Assembly: GCF_004005995.1 (NCBI RefSeq)
Contig: NZ_CP034767.1
Span: 3,822,501 to 3,886,500, forward strand
DNA: 64,000 bases
Reading direction: 5' to 3'
Origin: Devosia sp. 1566
GTDB lineage: Bacteria; Pseudomonadota; Alphaproteobacteria; Rhizobiales; Devosiaceae
In this document: positions 18,517 to 27,700 of the stretch, piece after piece
Layout of the letters: each line of letters starts with the position of its first letter
Position numbering within the stretch: position 1 is the stretch's first letter
The notes under the pieces: model-generated
Database searches by the model: none
What the model saw: the letters and a program-made list of their open reading frames with translations, nothing else
What the model was told of the DNA's origin: nothing
Made by a program: the position numbers and the translations under genes

Positions 18517-19178
18517 TGTGGTTCCCATGCTTTTGCGAGTTAGCTGCGGCCACTTCGGCCCATCAGAAGAATACAGTTCGGTATGGTATCGATCAGTACT
18601 GAAACTGCATTTACGTGTCAATGCCGCTCATCCGCTCTCTTCTCGCGGCAGTCCCGAAGCACAGCTTTCAGTTTTGCGTACGACAGCCGATAAACCTCCG
18701 GGTCCCTTGTCACGGCTGGCGTAACCCCATTCTGGTCCGATGCAGGACAGCTGCTTTGTCTGGCCGATCATTGACCATCACGAGGGTCCGGTGTCCCGGT
18801 CCGTTATGCCTCCAAGTTCAACAACATCGATGCGGTGCATGAGCGGTCTTGCGAGGCATGAAGGCCGTTCCACGCCAGTCTTCGCCACATTGCTGATCGA
18901 AGGCTCCCTCTTATGAGAAACCATCTCGACTGCCCGGACGGTTAGATGCTTTGCCCGTCGAGCGCATCTCTCTCGCCGGTGGTTCGCTTCTTGGTCGGTT
19001 GCCAAGGCATCTTCAGGAGCAGAAGTCCAATCCCCTACGTCGGCAGGCATAAAATGGACGAGGCCGTGGATCGGCTTTCACCCGCCACCCACGGCCTCGA
19101 GAGCTGCATCGTTCCGGAGCGTGCTCGAAGTGACTCGCTGAAAATCCCGGTTCCAGAGCTTCAAATTGGCAGGCTTGC
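18517..19178. other. Gap, no supported gene
   Basis: About 660 bases without a recognisable gene. A perfect inverted repeat at 19059-19099 is the only clear structure. The frames present are short and have no domain marks. Confidence 0.4.
19059..19099. repeat. Perfect 11-bp inverted repeat with 19-base loop
   Basis: CGAGGCCGTGG (19059-19069) is mirrored by CCACGGCCTCG (19089-19099). No T-run follows on either strand. It lies about 80 bases beyond the stop of the TetR gene, so it might end that transcript or be a remnant of a mobile-element end. Confidence 0.5.
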
Positions 19179-19766
19179 TCAGGCTTTGGTCGGCCAAGTT
19201 GTCAGCACGTGGTCGATAACCAGATCGAGAGCACTTCTTTCAACCCCAGCCTTCGCCTGCACGGCCATGCCTTGGGTGACAATCATCACGAAGCGTGCCA
19301 GCGCAGCACAGTCAGCCGATGCCGGCAAATCGCCTTCCGCCCTTGCTCGCTCCAGTCGCTTACACAGAGCTGCCTCGTTGGCCGAGCGCCGGCGGATCAG
19401 TTCTTGCCGTACGGGTTCGCTCTGGTCCGAGCAGGCAAGAGCGCCATTAACCCCGAGGCAGCCTGGATGCACTTCATACCGGGTCTGCTGCTCGGCTGAA
19501 CCACGCAGAATGCGTTCCACCACCTTAAAGGAACTCGGCTCTGATAGCGCCTCGGTGATGAAAGACAGATATTCAGCTTCGTAGCGGTCGAGCGCCTGAA
19601 GGAACAGCGCTTGCTTGTTTCCGAATGCCGCGTAGAGACCGGGGCGGGCCACCCCGGTTGCGGCAGTCAGGTCTTCAAAAGAGGTGCCTTCGTAGCCCTT
19701 TTGCCAGAAAACACCCAACGCGGCTTCGAGCGCGTCGTTTACGTCGTACTGCTTGTGCCGGCCCAT
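19179..19766 (-). CDS. TetR-family transcriptional regulator
   Basis: The 195-residue repressor has the TetR_N helix-turn-helix (ALGVFWQKGYEGTSFEDLTAATGVARPGLYAAFGNKQALF) and a C-terminal domain of the TetR_C type that follows AefR/YxaF-like proteins. The segment RILRGSAEQQTR...HPGCLGVNGAL is typical. Proteins of this type usually repress a nearby reductase or dehalogenase gene. It is divergent from the DUF1993 gene at 19926, with a 159-base space holding an AT-richer stretch near 19825-19865. A fragment of a close relative occurs on the plus strand at 29028-29096. Confidence 0.9.
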   Translation of the reverse strand: MGRHKQYDVNDALEAALGVFWQKGYEGTSFEDLTAATGVARPGLYAAFGNKQALFLQALDRYEAEYLSFITEALSEPSSFKVVERILRGSAEQQTRYEVHPGCLGVNGALACSDQSEPVRQELIRRRSANEAALCKRLERARAEGDLPASADCAALARFVMIVTQGMAVQAKAGVERSALDLVIDHVLTTWPTKA

Positions 19767-19925
19767 GGTCCGTCCCCTTCTTGCTCAGCTACGGCCATCA
19801 TCTGCAGTTGACGACCGCTGCCCACATACGATACCGATCGTTATCGTACCTCTTGATATTGAAATTGGCTAGCACCTTGATGCAAGGCCAACTGCGGGAG
19901 GCACTAGCGCAAGGATGAGGAAATC

Positions 19926-20477
19926 ATGAACGATAGCCCGCTCGGCATGTATGAGGCCTCCGTGCCGCTGTTCCTTGGCGGCTTCCGAACCCTTTCCGGC
20001 CTGCTCACGAATGCCAACGAGTTCGTCGCATCCGGCCGCATTGCAGAGCACGATCTCATCGAAGCCCGGCTTGCGCCGGACATGGACCCGTTGCGTAGCC
20101 AAATCCAACGCGCGAGCGACACCGCCAAGGGATGCGCCATGCGGCTTGCCGGCCGGGACGTGCCGAGCATCCCAGACGATGAGACGACGTTGCAGGACCT
20201 TCAGGATCGCGTGGCAAAAACGCAGGCGCTGCTGCTTTCCCTGTCCCCGGGCGATTTCGCCGACAGCCATGCCCGCTCGATCAAGATCAACATGCGCCGC
20301 CGTTGGGTCACGTTCGATGGCCGGGACTACCTGCTGGAATTCGCGCTGCCAAACTTCTTCTTCCACGTCACAGCCGCCTACGCGATCTTGCGTCACAACG
20401 GGCTAAAGATCGGCAAGCTCGATTACCTTGCGGATGTCCGCGAGCGCTGGGACAGCCAGCGAAGCTCGGGCGCGTAA
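19926..20477 (+). CDS. DUF1993 domain-containing protein
   Basis: The 183-residue protein matches the DUF1993 family along its length: MYEASVPLFLGGFRTLSGLLTNANEF, EHDLIEARLAPDMDPLRSQIQRASDTAK, and a late ALPNFFFHVTAAYAILRHNGLKIGKLDYL. The fold is a four-helix bundle like DinB. Its histidine (FFFHVTAAYAILRHNG) could belong to a metal site, but the function is not known. GAGGAAATC precedes the ATG. Expression is probably controlled by the divergent TetR protein. Confidence 0.9.
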   Translation: MNDSPLGMYEASVPLFLGGFRTLSGLLTNANEFVASGRIAEHDLIEARLAPDMDPLRSQIQRASDTAKGCAMRLAGRDVPSIPDDETTLQDLQDRVAKTQALLLSLSPGDFADSHARSIKINMRRRWVTFDGRDYLLEFALPNFFFHVTAAYAILRHNGLKIGKLDYLADVRERWDSQRSSGA

Positions 20478-20988
20478 CCTTCCCGCGCGTGCTTGGGCGC
20501 ATTGGCAACCAGGTTCCACCGCAATCCCTTTGGGTCCGGGGAGCCGGTCTAAATGCGGACCGTCTCGGCCGCACGCCTACCCCTGCCCGGCGCGCCGGCC
20601 AATGCCCGCGTTGGATCGCGGCCCAAGATACAGGAAGGGGTGGTAAGCGGTCGGCTGGCTCTGGGCCAGAGGCCACCGGAAAGCAGCCGCCGGACGCTAA
20701 CTTGCGGACAATGAGACACCAGAGATCGAGCGCGCTGGGTGCTTGCAACGGCCTGTGATGCGCGGATACGCTCGGCGTCAGCTTGTATTAGGTAACACCG
20801 CGCTTTGAAGCTGATAACCAAAGGGTCGTCGAAGCCTTCCCGAGTACACTGTGGCGACGCTTAGATGCACGCTTGATGATACGAGTCGTGGGAGATTGTC
20901 AGTCCGACGGCGGTCAATGCTTATGACTTCCTGTGATCGCTCCACTACCGCACTGCGCTAGTGTAGCAATGGTGTTGGTAATGGCGGT
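20478..20988. other. Gap, no supported gene
   Basis: About 510 bases between DUF1993 and the end of the old yellow enzyme gene. Only short frames without domain marks are present. No strong terminator hairpin was recognised. Confidence 0.4.
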
Positions 20989-22077
20989 TTAGTTGGCGAG
21001 CTCAAGAAGAGGATAGTCGGTGTAACCGCGGGCGCCCTCGCCGAAGAAAGTCGTCGGGTCGGAAGTATTGAAGGGCGCTCCAACGCGTAGGCGCTCCACC
21101 AGGTCGGGATTGGCGAGGAAAGGCACTCCGAACGCAACAAGGTCCGCATGTCCGGCGGACAGGACTGCATCGCCCTTCGCTCGGTCAAAGCCGCCATTGA
21201 CGACCAGCGTGCCCCGGAACACAGGACGGAATGTCTCAGCAACATTCCCAATCTCAACGGGCCCCGTGTCATAGGCGGCCTCGTTTGGCTCGGTGAGATG
21301 AAGATATCCAACCCCCAGGCGATCGAGTTCGCGCACGGCATAGCTAAAAGTCTCGCGCTTATTGCTGTCGTGCATGCCGTAGAGCACGGAAGAGGGAGAC
21401 AGCCGAACGCCCACTCGTTCCGCCGACCAGGCCGCTATCATAGCCTCGGCCGTTTCCAGTAGGAGCCGGGCACGACCAGCGATGGACGCACCCCAGCTGT
21501 CGGTCCGGTGGTTAGATCCGTCCTGCAAAAACTGGTCCTGCAGGTAGCCATTGGCCCCATGCAGCTCGACACCGTCAAAGCCAGCCTCGCGAGCGTTGCG
21601 TGTGGCCTGCGCGAAATCCTCGATGATGGCGGGTAATTCAGCCGCGTGCAGTTCGCGTGGCTGGGGGAAATCTACCCTTCCGCGCGGCAGGAAGAAATTG
21701 CCAGACGCGGCGACCGGCGAAGGCCCGACAGGTAGTTCGCCTCCGCGGATTTCCGGGTGGGAGACACGGCCAGCATGCCAGATCTGGTTGTAGATCCGAC
21801 CTCCCGCAGCGTGAACCGCATCGGTGACTTTACGCCAGCCGGCAATCTGGTCATCGCGATGGATGCCAGGGGCCCGAATGATCCCATGTGCTTGATCGGA
21901 GACCTGCGTGCATTCGGTGATGTTCAGTCCGGCACTGGCGCGCTGAACATAATAGTCGATCATCAACTCACTGGGGACGCCGTTTTCCATTGCTCGGGTC
22001 CGAGTCATGGGGGCCATGACAATGCGGTTGGGCAGGTGCAGCCCGTTGAAGTCGTAGGGCGTGAATAGACTTGTCAT
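20989..22077 (-). CDS. Alkene reductase, old yellow enzyme family
   Basis: This 362-residue FMN-dependent ene-reductase reduces activated double bonds of enals, maleimides or nitro compounds with NADPH. The OYE pattern is complete: LPNRIVMAPMTRTRA, GRIYNQIWHAGRVSHP, the segment EAGFDGVELHGANGYLQDQFLQDGSNHRTD with the substrate-binding histidine/asparagine region, then VGVRLSPSS, LVVNGGFD and VAFGVPFLANPDLVERL. I start at the ATG at 22077 (MTSLFTPYD), which has AAGGA about ten bases upstream. The in-frame extension upstream to 22224 is an SDR relic. It is the third gene read leftwards after the SDR and the epoxide hydrolase, possibly in the same transcript. Confidence 0.92.
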   Translation of the reverse strand: MTSLFTPYDFNGLHLPNRIVMAPMTRTRAMENGVPSELMIDYYVQRASAGLNITECTQVSDQAHGIIRAPGIHRDDQIAGWRKVTDAVHAAGGRIYNQIWHAGRVSHPEIRGGELPVGPSPVAASGNFFLPRGRVDFPQPRELHAAELPAIIEDFAQATRNAREAGFDGVELHGANGYLQDQFLQDGSNHRTDSWGASIAGRARLLLETAEAMIAAWSAERVGVRLSPSSVLYGMHDSNKRETFSYAVRELDRLGVGYLHLTEPNEAAYDTGPVEIGNVAETFRPVFRGTLVVNGGFDRAKGDAVLSAGHADLVAFGVPFLANPDLVERLRVGAPFNTSDPTTFFGEGARGYTDYPLLELAN

Positions 22078-22089
22078 TGTCTGTAGTCC

Positions 22090-22215
22090 TTGGTTCAGGT
22101 CAAGCATGGCGTTGCCGCCGTCCGCGACGATGGCGTGGCCGGTGAAGAAATCGCTTTGGGAGAGGCGAGGAAGAAGACGATGCTGACGAGGTCCTGGGGG
22201 ACCTCGTCGGACTTC
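22090..22215 (-). pseudogene. Short-chain dehydrogenase 3' relic
   Basis: Between the epoxide hydrolase and the OYE start, the minus strand encodes VPQDLVSIVFFLASPK. After a one-base shift it continues as SDFFTGHAIVADGGNAML. Together these are the last 35 or so residues of a classical SDR, ending in the usual TG-x(6)-DGG motif. No other part of that gene remains. It is distinct from the intact SDR at 23554-24309. Confidence 0.75.
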
Positions 22216-22220
22216 AATCC

Positions 22221-23504
22221 TCAACGAATGATCCTGAACGCCTTGCGAAGTTCATCCGTGAATAGGGCCGGCTGCTCGAAAGCCGCGAAGTGGCCACCAT
22301 GTTCTACCTCATTCCAATAAAACAGGTTCGGCCACATCTGCTCCGCCCAGGATCTTGGCGCGCGCCAGATTTCACGTGGGAACACGGTTGCGGCCATTGG
22401 CAGCTCGATTCTGCCGAAATTGAAATCCGGTCCCGTGGGGGCATTCTCCCAATACGTGCGTCCAGAGGAGGCCGCTGTATTCGTGAACCAGTATAACGAA
22501 ATGTCATTCAGCATCTCGTCGAGGGTGAGCGCGTCTTCCGGGTTTCCTCGATTGTCGGTCCAGGCATGGAATTTTTCATAGATCCACATCGCTTGGCCGA
22601 CCGGACTGTCAGCCAGGGCATAAGCGACCGTCTGTGGCCTCGTGCCTTCAAGGTGGAAATAGCCCGAACCATCACCCTTGAAGGCTGCAATGGCGTCCAG
22701 AGCGGTTTTCTCGACAGGCGTAGGATTGGCCCGGGGCATGTTATCATGGACAAATTGCCAATTCACATGTGCGGCCACCAAGCCTTGCGGTCTCAGGTTG
22801 GCAAGAAAATGCGTTACTGCGGCACCCCAGTCACCACCCTGCGCCACCCAACGGTCATACCCTAACCGTTGCATCAGAGTTGCCCAAGCACCTGCGGTGC
22901 GCGGGATGTTCCAGCCTGTTTCGCTTGGTTTATCCGAGAAGCCATAGCCAGGCTGTGAGGGGATGACGAGATGGAAGGCGTCCTCTGCTCTGCCGCCATG
23001 AGCCGTAGGATTGGTCAGCGGATCAATGACTTTGAGGAATTCGATGAACGACCCTGGCCAACCATGCGTCATGACCATAGGAAGGGCGCTTGCGTGCTTT
23101 GAACGCACGTGCAGGAAATGAATGCCAAGGCCGTCGATATTTGTCCTAAACTGGGGAAGCTCGTTGATTTTCCGCTCGAACCTTCGCCAGTCATAACCGC
23201 TGGCCCAGTATTCGACGAGTTCGCGTGCTTTAATTAATGGCACACCTTGGGACCAATCTGCCACCGTCTCCTTGTCGGGGAACCGTGTCCGAGCGAGCCG
23301 TGCCCTAAGATCAGAGATGCTAGACTCCGGCACATCGACCTTAAATGGTGTTACGGCCTCCGTAGCGGGGGGTAGCGCCATCTCAGCACGCGCTTCCCAT
23401 GCCAGCGCCGCTCCCAGTGCAATAGCTGCCGGCGCCGCTGCCGCGTGCCTGAGAAAATTCCTGCGTGATGATCGAATAGCGTCGTTCGGAATATCGTTTC
23501 TCAT
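22221..23504 (-). CDS. Epoxide hydrolase family protein with Tat-type signal
   Basis: The 427-residue alpha/beta hydrolase has the EHN N-terminal domain (DLRARLARTRFPDKETVADWSQGVP, YWASGYDWRRFERKINELP). The HGWPG oxyanion motif and the nucleophile elbow GGDWGAAV (aspartate in G-D-W-G) follow. A late GGHFAAFEQP supplies the catalytic histidine. Before it, SSRRNFLRHAAAAPAAIALG with a following AxA site is a twin-arginine signal, so the enzyme should be exported folded to the periplasm. I start at the ATG at 23504; a second ATG lies at 23525. It follows the SDR gene by 49 bases and is probably co-transcribed with it. Confidence 0.88.
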   Translation of the reverse strand: MRNDIPNDAIRSSRRNFLRHAAAAPAAIALGAALAWEARAEMALPPATEAVTPFKVDVPESSISDLRARLARTRFPDKETVADWSQGVPLIKARELVEYWASGYDWRRFERKINELPQFRTNIDGLGIHFLHVRSKHASALPMVMTHGWPGSFIEFLKVIDPLTNPTAHGGRAEDAFHLVIPSQPGYGFSDKPSETGWNIPRTAGAWATLMQRLGYDRWVAQGGDWGAAVTHFLANLRPQGLVAAHVNWQFVHDNMPRANPTPVEKTALDAIAAFKGDGSGYFHLEGTRPQTVAYALADSPVGQAMWIYEKFHAWTDNRGNPEDALTLDEMLNDISLYWFTNTAASSGRTYWENAPTGPDFNFGRIELPMAATVFPREIWRAPRSWAEQMWPNLFYWNEVEHGGHFAAFEQPALFTDELRKAFRIIR

Positions 23505-23553
23505 AGTCTTATCCAAGGTTGGCATTAAGGGCAGGTAGATTGTCACACCCATG

Positions 23554-24309
23554 CTAGATCTGGGCGCTGCCACCGTCGGCGAAGAGCTCAGCGCCGGTTA
23601 CGTAGCTGGAATCGTCTGACGCCAGGAACAGGGCGGCAGCCGCGATTTCGTCGGCTTCGCCGACCCGACCCATCGGAATGGTCGTGGCGAGGTAATCGAG
23701 AAGGCCCTGCTGCTGCACGGCATCGGGACCAGCAAGGTCGACGAGCCCGGGGGTGCGGGTAGCGCCTGGGCTGATCGTGTTGATGCGAATGCCACGATCC
23801 TTGAGATCCAGGATCCAACTGCGGGAGAGGTTGCGAACGGCGGCCTTGGATGCGCTGTACACACTGAAGGCGGCAGTCCCCTTGCTACCGGTGCTCGAAC
23901 CGGTCAGGATCACCGAAGCACGCTCGCTCAATAGCGGAAGGGCCTTCTGAACCGTGAACAGAACGCCCTTCACGTTCCGTTCGAACGTCGCGTCAAATTC
24001 GGCCTCCGTGATAGCGCCGAGCGGCTGCATTCCGCCGCCGCCAGCATTGGCGAACAGCACGTCGAGCCGGCCCTTCTCGTCCGAGATCACCCGGAAGAGG
24101 CGATCGAGATCGTCGAGTTTTGTGGAATCCGCGTTGATGCCACCGGCATTCGTACCGATCGCCGCCACGGCATCGTCCAGCGCCTGCTGCTGGCGTCCGG
24201 TGACGAACACGTAGGCGCCTTCCGCCGCGAAGCGCTTCGCTGTCGCTAGCCCAATGCCCCTTGTGCCGCCCGTAACCAGGGCGACCTTCCCTTCAAGTCT
24301 TCCAGTCAT
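23554..24309 (-). CDS. SDR family oxidoreductase
   Basis: The 251-residue classical short-chain dehydrogenase has the cofactor motif TGGTRGIG and the NAG motif (LFANAGGG). The catalytic serine is in ILTGSSTG, the YSASK tyrosine/lysine pair is present, and the end reads [18 protein letters not shown]. The substrate is unknown. It is divergent from the LysR gene at 24402, and the 92-base space between them should hold the shared control region. With the downstream epoxide hydrolase and possibly the ene-reductase it would form a LysR-controlled detoxification operon. Confidence 0.92.
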   Translation of the reverse strand: MTGRLEGKVALVTGGTRGIGLATAKRFAAEGAYVFVTGRQQQALDDAVAAIGTNAGGINADSTKLDDLDRLFRVISDEKGRLDVLFANAGGGGMQPLGAITEAEFDATFERNVKGVLFTVQKALPLLSERASVILTGSSTGSKGTAAFSVYSASKAAVRNLSRSWILDLKDRGIRINTISPGATRTPGLVDLAGPDAVQQQGLLDYLATTIPMGRVGEADEIAAAALFLASDDSSYVTGAELFADGGSAQI

Positions 24310-24401
24310 TTCAGTTCTCCTTGGTTGGATGGCAATGAGATATGGACGTGCGCGTGCATTCGAAATAGAAACGAATGCAAAGCATCGTTTCAGGAATGGT
24401 G

Positions 24402-25310
24402 ATGTCGAAGCTGCCCGATCTCGAAGGCTTGGCGATCTTCGCTAAGGTCGCAGAGGAGCGTTCCTTCGCCCGCGCAGCGCGACTCCTGGGACTATCGGTG
24501 GCCACGGTTTCCCGTTCCGTCGGCCGCCTGGAAGACCGGCTGGGAACCCGATTGTTCAACCGAACCTCGCGCCAGCTAGCCCTGACCGATATGGGAGCGA
24601 GCCTCGCGGCCCGGGCTAGCGCGATCTACGCCGACGCGGAGGCAGCCGAGAACCTTGTACTCGAACAGTCGAGCCAGCCTCGCGGTCTGGTCCGGCTGGC
24701 GATCCCCATGTCGTTCGGTTTGCGCTGGGTGACACCGCTGCTGCCTGCATTCTTTCGTCAGTATCCCGACGTCTCGATCGATCTCCATTTAAGCGACGCG
24801 GTGGTGGACATCGTTGGCGAAGGGTTCGACGCGGCATTGCGGATCGCCGTCCTGCCCGATTCCTCATTGGTCGCCCGGCATCTGGCCGATATCGGCGGGG
24901 CGGTAGTTGCCGCCCCCGCCTATCTCGAAACGCGTCGGCTGCCAGAGCGACCGGCCGACCTGGAGCCGGCGGACTGCCTCGGCTATGCGTATCGCCCTCG
25001 ACAGGACGTGTGGCGTTTCCGCAGCCAGGCAGGCGAGGAGGAGTCGGTCACGCCGGCCGGCAAGCTGCGGGTCACAAACGTGGATGCGCTCCTCCCCATG
25101 GTGCTTGACGGTCAAGGCATCGCGGAACTGCCCGCCTTCATCGCCGATCCATACTTGGCGGAAGGGCGCCTCGTGGCCCTGGTACCCGGGTGGACATTGC
25201 CCCGGGGGGCGCTGTATTTCGTCACCCCTTCGGCCCGCGCTCGACCGGCTAAGGTCAGCGCTTTGCTGGAGTTTCTCGCCGCTCAGCTGTCACGACCGGT
25301 TTGGTCGTAG
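24402..25310 (+). CDS. LysR-family transcriptional regulator
   Basis: The 302-residue regulator has the LysR helix-turn-helix ([52 protein letters not shown]). The substrate-binding domain starts [21 protein letters not shown] and ends [29 protein letters not shown]. The subgroup (CrgA/PtxR-like) usually controls a divergent reductase, here the SDR at 23554-24309. AGGAATGGTG places the start at the ATG 24402; ATGs at 24396 and 24375 are in frame. Confidence 0.92.
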   Translation: MSKLPDLEGLAIFAKVAEERSFARAARLLGLSVATVSRSVGRLEDRLGTRLFNRTSRQLALTDMGASLAARASAIYADAEAAENLVLEQSSQPRGLVRLAIPMSFGLRWVTPLLPAFFRQYPDVSIDLHLSDAVVDIVGEGFDAALRIAVLPDSSLVARHLADIGGAVVAAPAYLETRRLPERPADLEPADCLGYAYRPRQDVWRFRSQAGEEESVTPAGKLRVTNVDALLPMVLDGQGIAELPAFIADPYLAEGRLVALVPGWTLPRGALYFVTPSARARPAKVSALLEFLAAQLSRPVWS

Positions 25311-25749
25311 CTGCAGCAGGCTAATGCGCTCGCGCGCAGCCAGAACGAGACAAGGAAGCGCAGTTCTGGCGGGGCCTTCATCAAGAAGGCGACGGAGCCC
25401 GCCCGATATTCCCGCGTGGTGGCTTGGTACCAGCCGCTGCGCGCCAATCTCAATAGGGCCGGCATTGGCGGGTCTGCTGCTGGACGAAAGCGGAGGCCCG
25501 CTGATCGCTTGCCTCGCCTTTCTCCAGGCCAAGGTAGCGGAGAAGACCTGGCAATGGCAGCTTTCCGGATAGCCGCACGCCACTACGAACGGCAGAAACG
25601 GGGTCGTTAGCGGCCGGCATATAGCTGGTTTTCGGGTTCGGCGGCTTCTGCGTCGCTGCTTCCCTACGGAATCTCGGACGGAACGAGCATTTTCCGGATC
25701 AGCGACCCGAGCGGTCCGTCGGACGAGCTTCTTTCGGAGTTCGTAAAGT
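25311..25749. other. Gap between LysR and integrase genes
   Basis: About 440 bases without a supported gene. Frames overlap on both strands and none has a domain mark. This may be the junction between older chromosome and inserted DNA. Confidence 0.4.
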
Positions 25750-27207
25750 TCATGACCGCGGCGTGATCGCCTCCGGCTGGATGACTGGTGAACCATCAAG
25801 TGGCGGCAGCTTGATCCTCTCCACCGCCTCCCGTGCCGCGATCATCTCCGGTCCTTCGGAATAGTGGCCGAGTGTCATCCCCTTGCGGGTATGGCCCACG
25901 ATCGCCGCGATCAGTGGCTCGGGCGATCCGCTACGCTCGGCCTTGGTGATGAACCAGCGACGGAACGAGTGAAAGTTGACGCGGGAGCGACGCTTGCCGG
26001 CAACCATATCATCAACGCCCAGTGAGCGCCTGTACGTGGTGAAGTGCTTGCTGGCCCGAAAGCTGCGCTCAACCTTGGGCTTGTCCGGATCGCGGGGGTA
26101 TTCCGGGAACAGGTCGTCTTCGGGCTTCTTGCCCTGTAGGCGGCGCCCGACGATCTCCATCAGGTCGGAATGGATGGGTACGAACCGCTCGCCCTTCTCG
26201 CGCTTCTGGGGTTTGAAGCGGAACGCCTTGTTGTCGATGACGTCCCCCGCTTTGAGGTCGACAACGGCATCGAGGCGCGCGCCGGTGAGCGCACCCATCA
26301 TCATCACGTCGCGCAATGCCTGCTTGCATTTGCCCGTCAGCAGCGTGACGACCTCCTGCTCGGTGAACGGGCGCTCCAACTCGCTGTTCTTGGCGGTCGG
26401 CATATAGACCACCGCCTCCTTCCAAGGATTGGCGGTGATCTGCCGCAGGGATTTCAGGTAGTCGAAATAGAGTTTGAGCCGGGACACGTACTTCTTGATC
26501 GTACGCGCCGCCATGCCATGTTCGTTCTCGAGGTGCGCTACGAAATCGGCTACCACGTACTCGTCGACCTTGGTCGCGTCGTCGCCCAATCCCTGGCAAA
26601 TGCAGAAGGCCCCCAGCATCCGTAGTGCCCGGTCATGGTCGTCTTCGGTGCGCGGGGAAACCCTGAGGCGCTTCTCCTTGTAGGCGGCGTCGGCATTGGC
26701 GATGGGAAGGCCGCCGTTCATGGCCACGTTGACGAAATCGTCCGCCAGGCGCTCACGGTTCGGATCGTAGACCGGAATGCGCGTTCCGGCATCGCCGGCC
26801 TCGCCCGTACGAGCCATCCATGGCGAGACCTCCCGATAGCCCACAGGCTTGCCCAGGATGCCTTGGACCGTGTCCTCGACGATAGCGCGCGCGAGGCCGC
26901 CGCGTTCTTCGGGACCGTAGTCGGACAGGGTCTTCGCCAATTCCGAAGCCTGCTGCAGGACGGCTTGCCGGTCGGCACGACCCGCTCCGAAGGTCTGGCG
27001 CTCGAAAGCGAGGATTTCCTCCTTGAGGTCTTTGACGACCGCCCACTTCGTCTCGTTTGCGACAGCCAGGCTGTCGGTGCCGAGCTGGCGCTTGAGCTTG
27101 GTCGTTCCCATGGCCTTACGCAGGACCTTGGGTACCGTCATGACGACGCGGTACTTGCCGTGATGGAGTTCCAGAAATCGCTTGTCGCCTGCGGCGGTGC
27201 GGGCCAT
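25750..27207 (-). CDS. Tyrosine site-specific recombinase (phage-type integrase)
   Basis: The 485-residue recombinase begins with a DUF6538-like head (KRFLELHHGKYRVVMTVPKVLRKAMGTTKLKRQLGT), a segment typical of alphaproteobacterial integrases. A SAM-like core-binding domain follows at about residues 190-290 (NEHGMAARTIKKYVSRLKLYFDYL). The catalytic domain has GALTGARLDAVVDL (first arginine), FHSFRRWFITKAE (H-x-x-R) and VGHTRKGMTLGHYSEG (histidine and tyrosine nucleophile). All key residues are present, so it may be active. GAGAGGC lies before the ATG at 27207; a longer frame to 27276 runs into the repeat array. CGTACCCC repeats at its 5' side look like its own binding sites. Confidence 0.92.
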   Translation of the reverse strand: MARTAAGDKRFLELHHGKYRVVMTVPKVLRKAMGTTKLKRQLGTDSLAVANETKWAVVKDLKEEILAFERQTFGAGRADRQAVLQQASELAKTLSDYGPEERGGLARAIVEDTVQGILGKPVGYREVSPWMARTGEAGDAGTRIPVYDPNRERLADDFVNVAMNGGLPIANADAAYKEKRLRVSPRTEDDHDRALRMLGAFCICQGLGDDATKVDEYVVADFVAHLENEHGMAARTIKKYVSRLKLYFDYLKSLRQITANPWKEAVVYMPTAKNSELERPFTEQEVVTLLTGKCKQALRDVMMMGALTGARLDAVVDLKAGDVIDNKAFRFKPQKREKGERFVPIHSDLMEIVGRRLQGKKPEDDLFPEYPRDPDKPKVERSFRASKHFTTYRRSLGVDDMVAGKRRSRVNFHSFRRWFITKAERSGSPEPLIAAIVGHTRKGMTLGHYSEGPEMIAAREAVERIKLPPLDGSPVIQPEAITPRS

Positions 27208-27221
27208 GATAATGCCTCTCG

Positions 27222-27429
27222 CGTACCCCTCTACGTACCCCAATAGGGTACCCGGCAGCGTCCGGAAAACGGGCATCTAGTTAAAGAACAACTAGGAAAA
27301 TCCTTGCGTCGAGCGCGCCCGCTCAGCTCCACCATTTTCCGGCGACGCATGAAAGCCCTGCAACTTCAGGGAGTAGCAGGCCCGCAAAATCAGTCGCGTA
27401 CCCCAACACGTACCCCATTTGCGTACCCC
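27222..27429. repeat. CGTACCCC repeat array, possible integrase attachment region
   Basis: The octamer CGTACCCC occurs five times in the same orientation, at 27222, 27234, 27397, 27409 and 27422. A related GGGTACCC lies at 27246. Copies within a cluster are 12-13 bases apart. Between the two clusters, CTAGTT (27277-27282) and AACTAG (27290-27295) form an inverted repeat around a 7-base spacer, the shape of a tyrosine-recombinase crossover site. The array lies immediately upstream of the integrase gene. Confidence 0.55.
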
Positions 27430-27700
27430 GTAGAATTAGCCCCAGTATCCATTTTCAGCACCAGGGACTGTGGCCCTTCCGGGTCGCTCATTTCCTGCGC
27501 TGATCGGCCGGCGCAAGATGCCTCTCGACCGAAATGTCGGGCAGTCGCCGGGAGCTCGCGCTAGGCCGCAATCCTTGCCCTGCGGTAAGCATGCCCGGCT
27601 CGGGGAGCGCTTCATGCATCAGTTCAGGGTCGAGAGCAGGTGGGGAGACATGCTTCTGCTCCTTGGCTGACCCCAAAACAGCAAATTGGTCCGGTGCCAC
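27430..27700. other. Stretch without a supported gene downstream of the repeats
   Basis: Together with the repeat array this makes about 490 bases between the integrase and the PRISE reductase without a gene. Frames of 60-70 codons on both strands have no recognisable content. Confidence 0.35.

Noticed and set aside
22078..22224. N-terminal extension of the ene-reductase
   Set aside because: It encodes the end of an SDR out of context, so it is a relic and not part of the enzyme.
27222..27429. CGTACCCC repeats as a CRISPR array
   Set aside because: The repeat is only 8 bases, the spacers are 4-5 bases within a cluster, and no cas genes are near.
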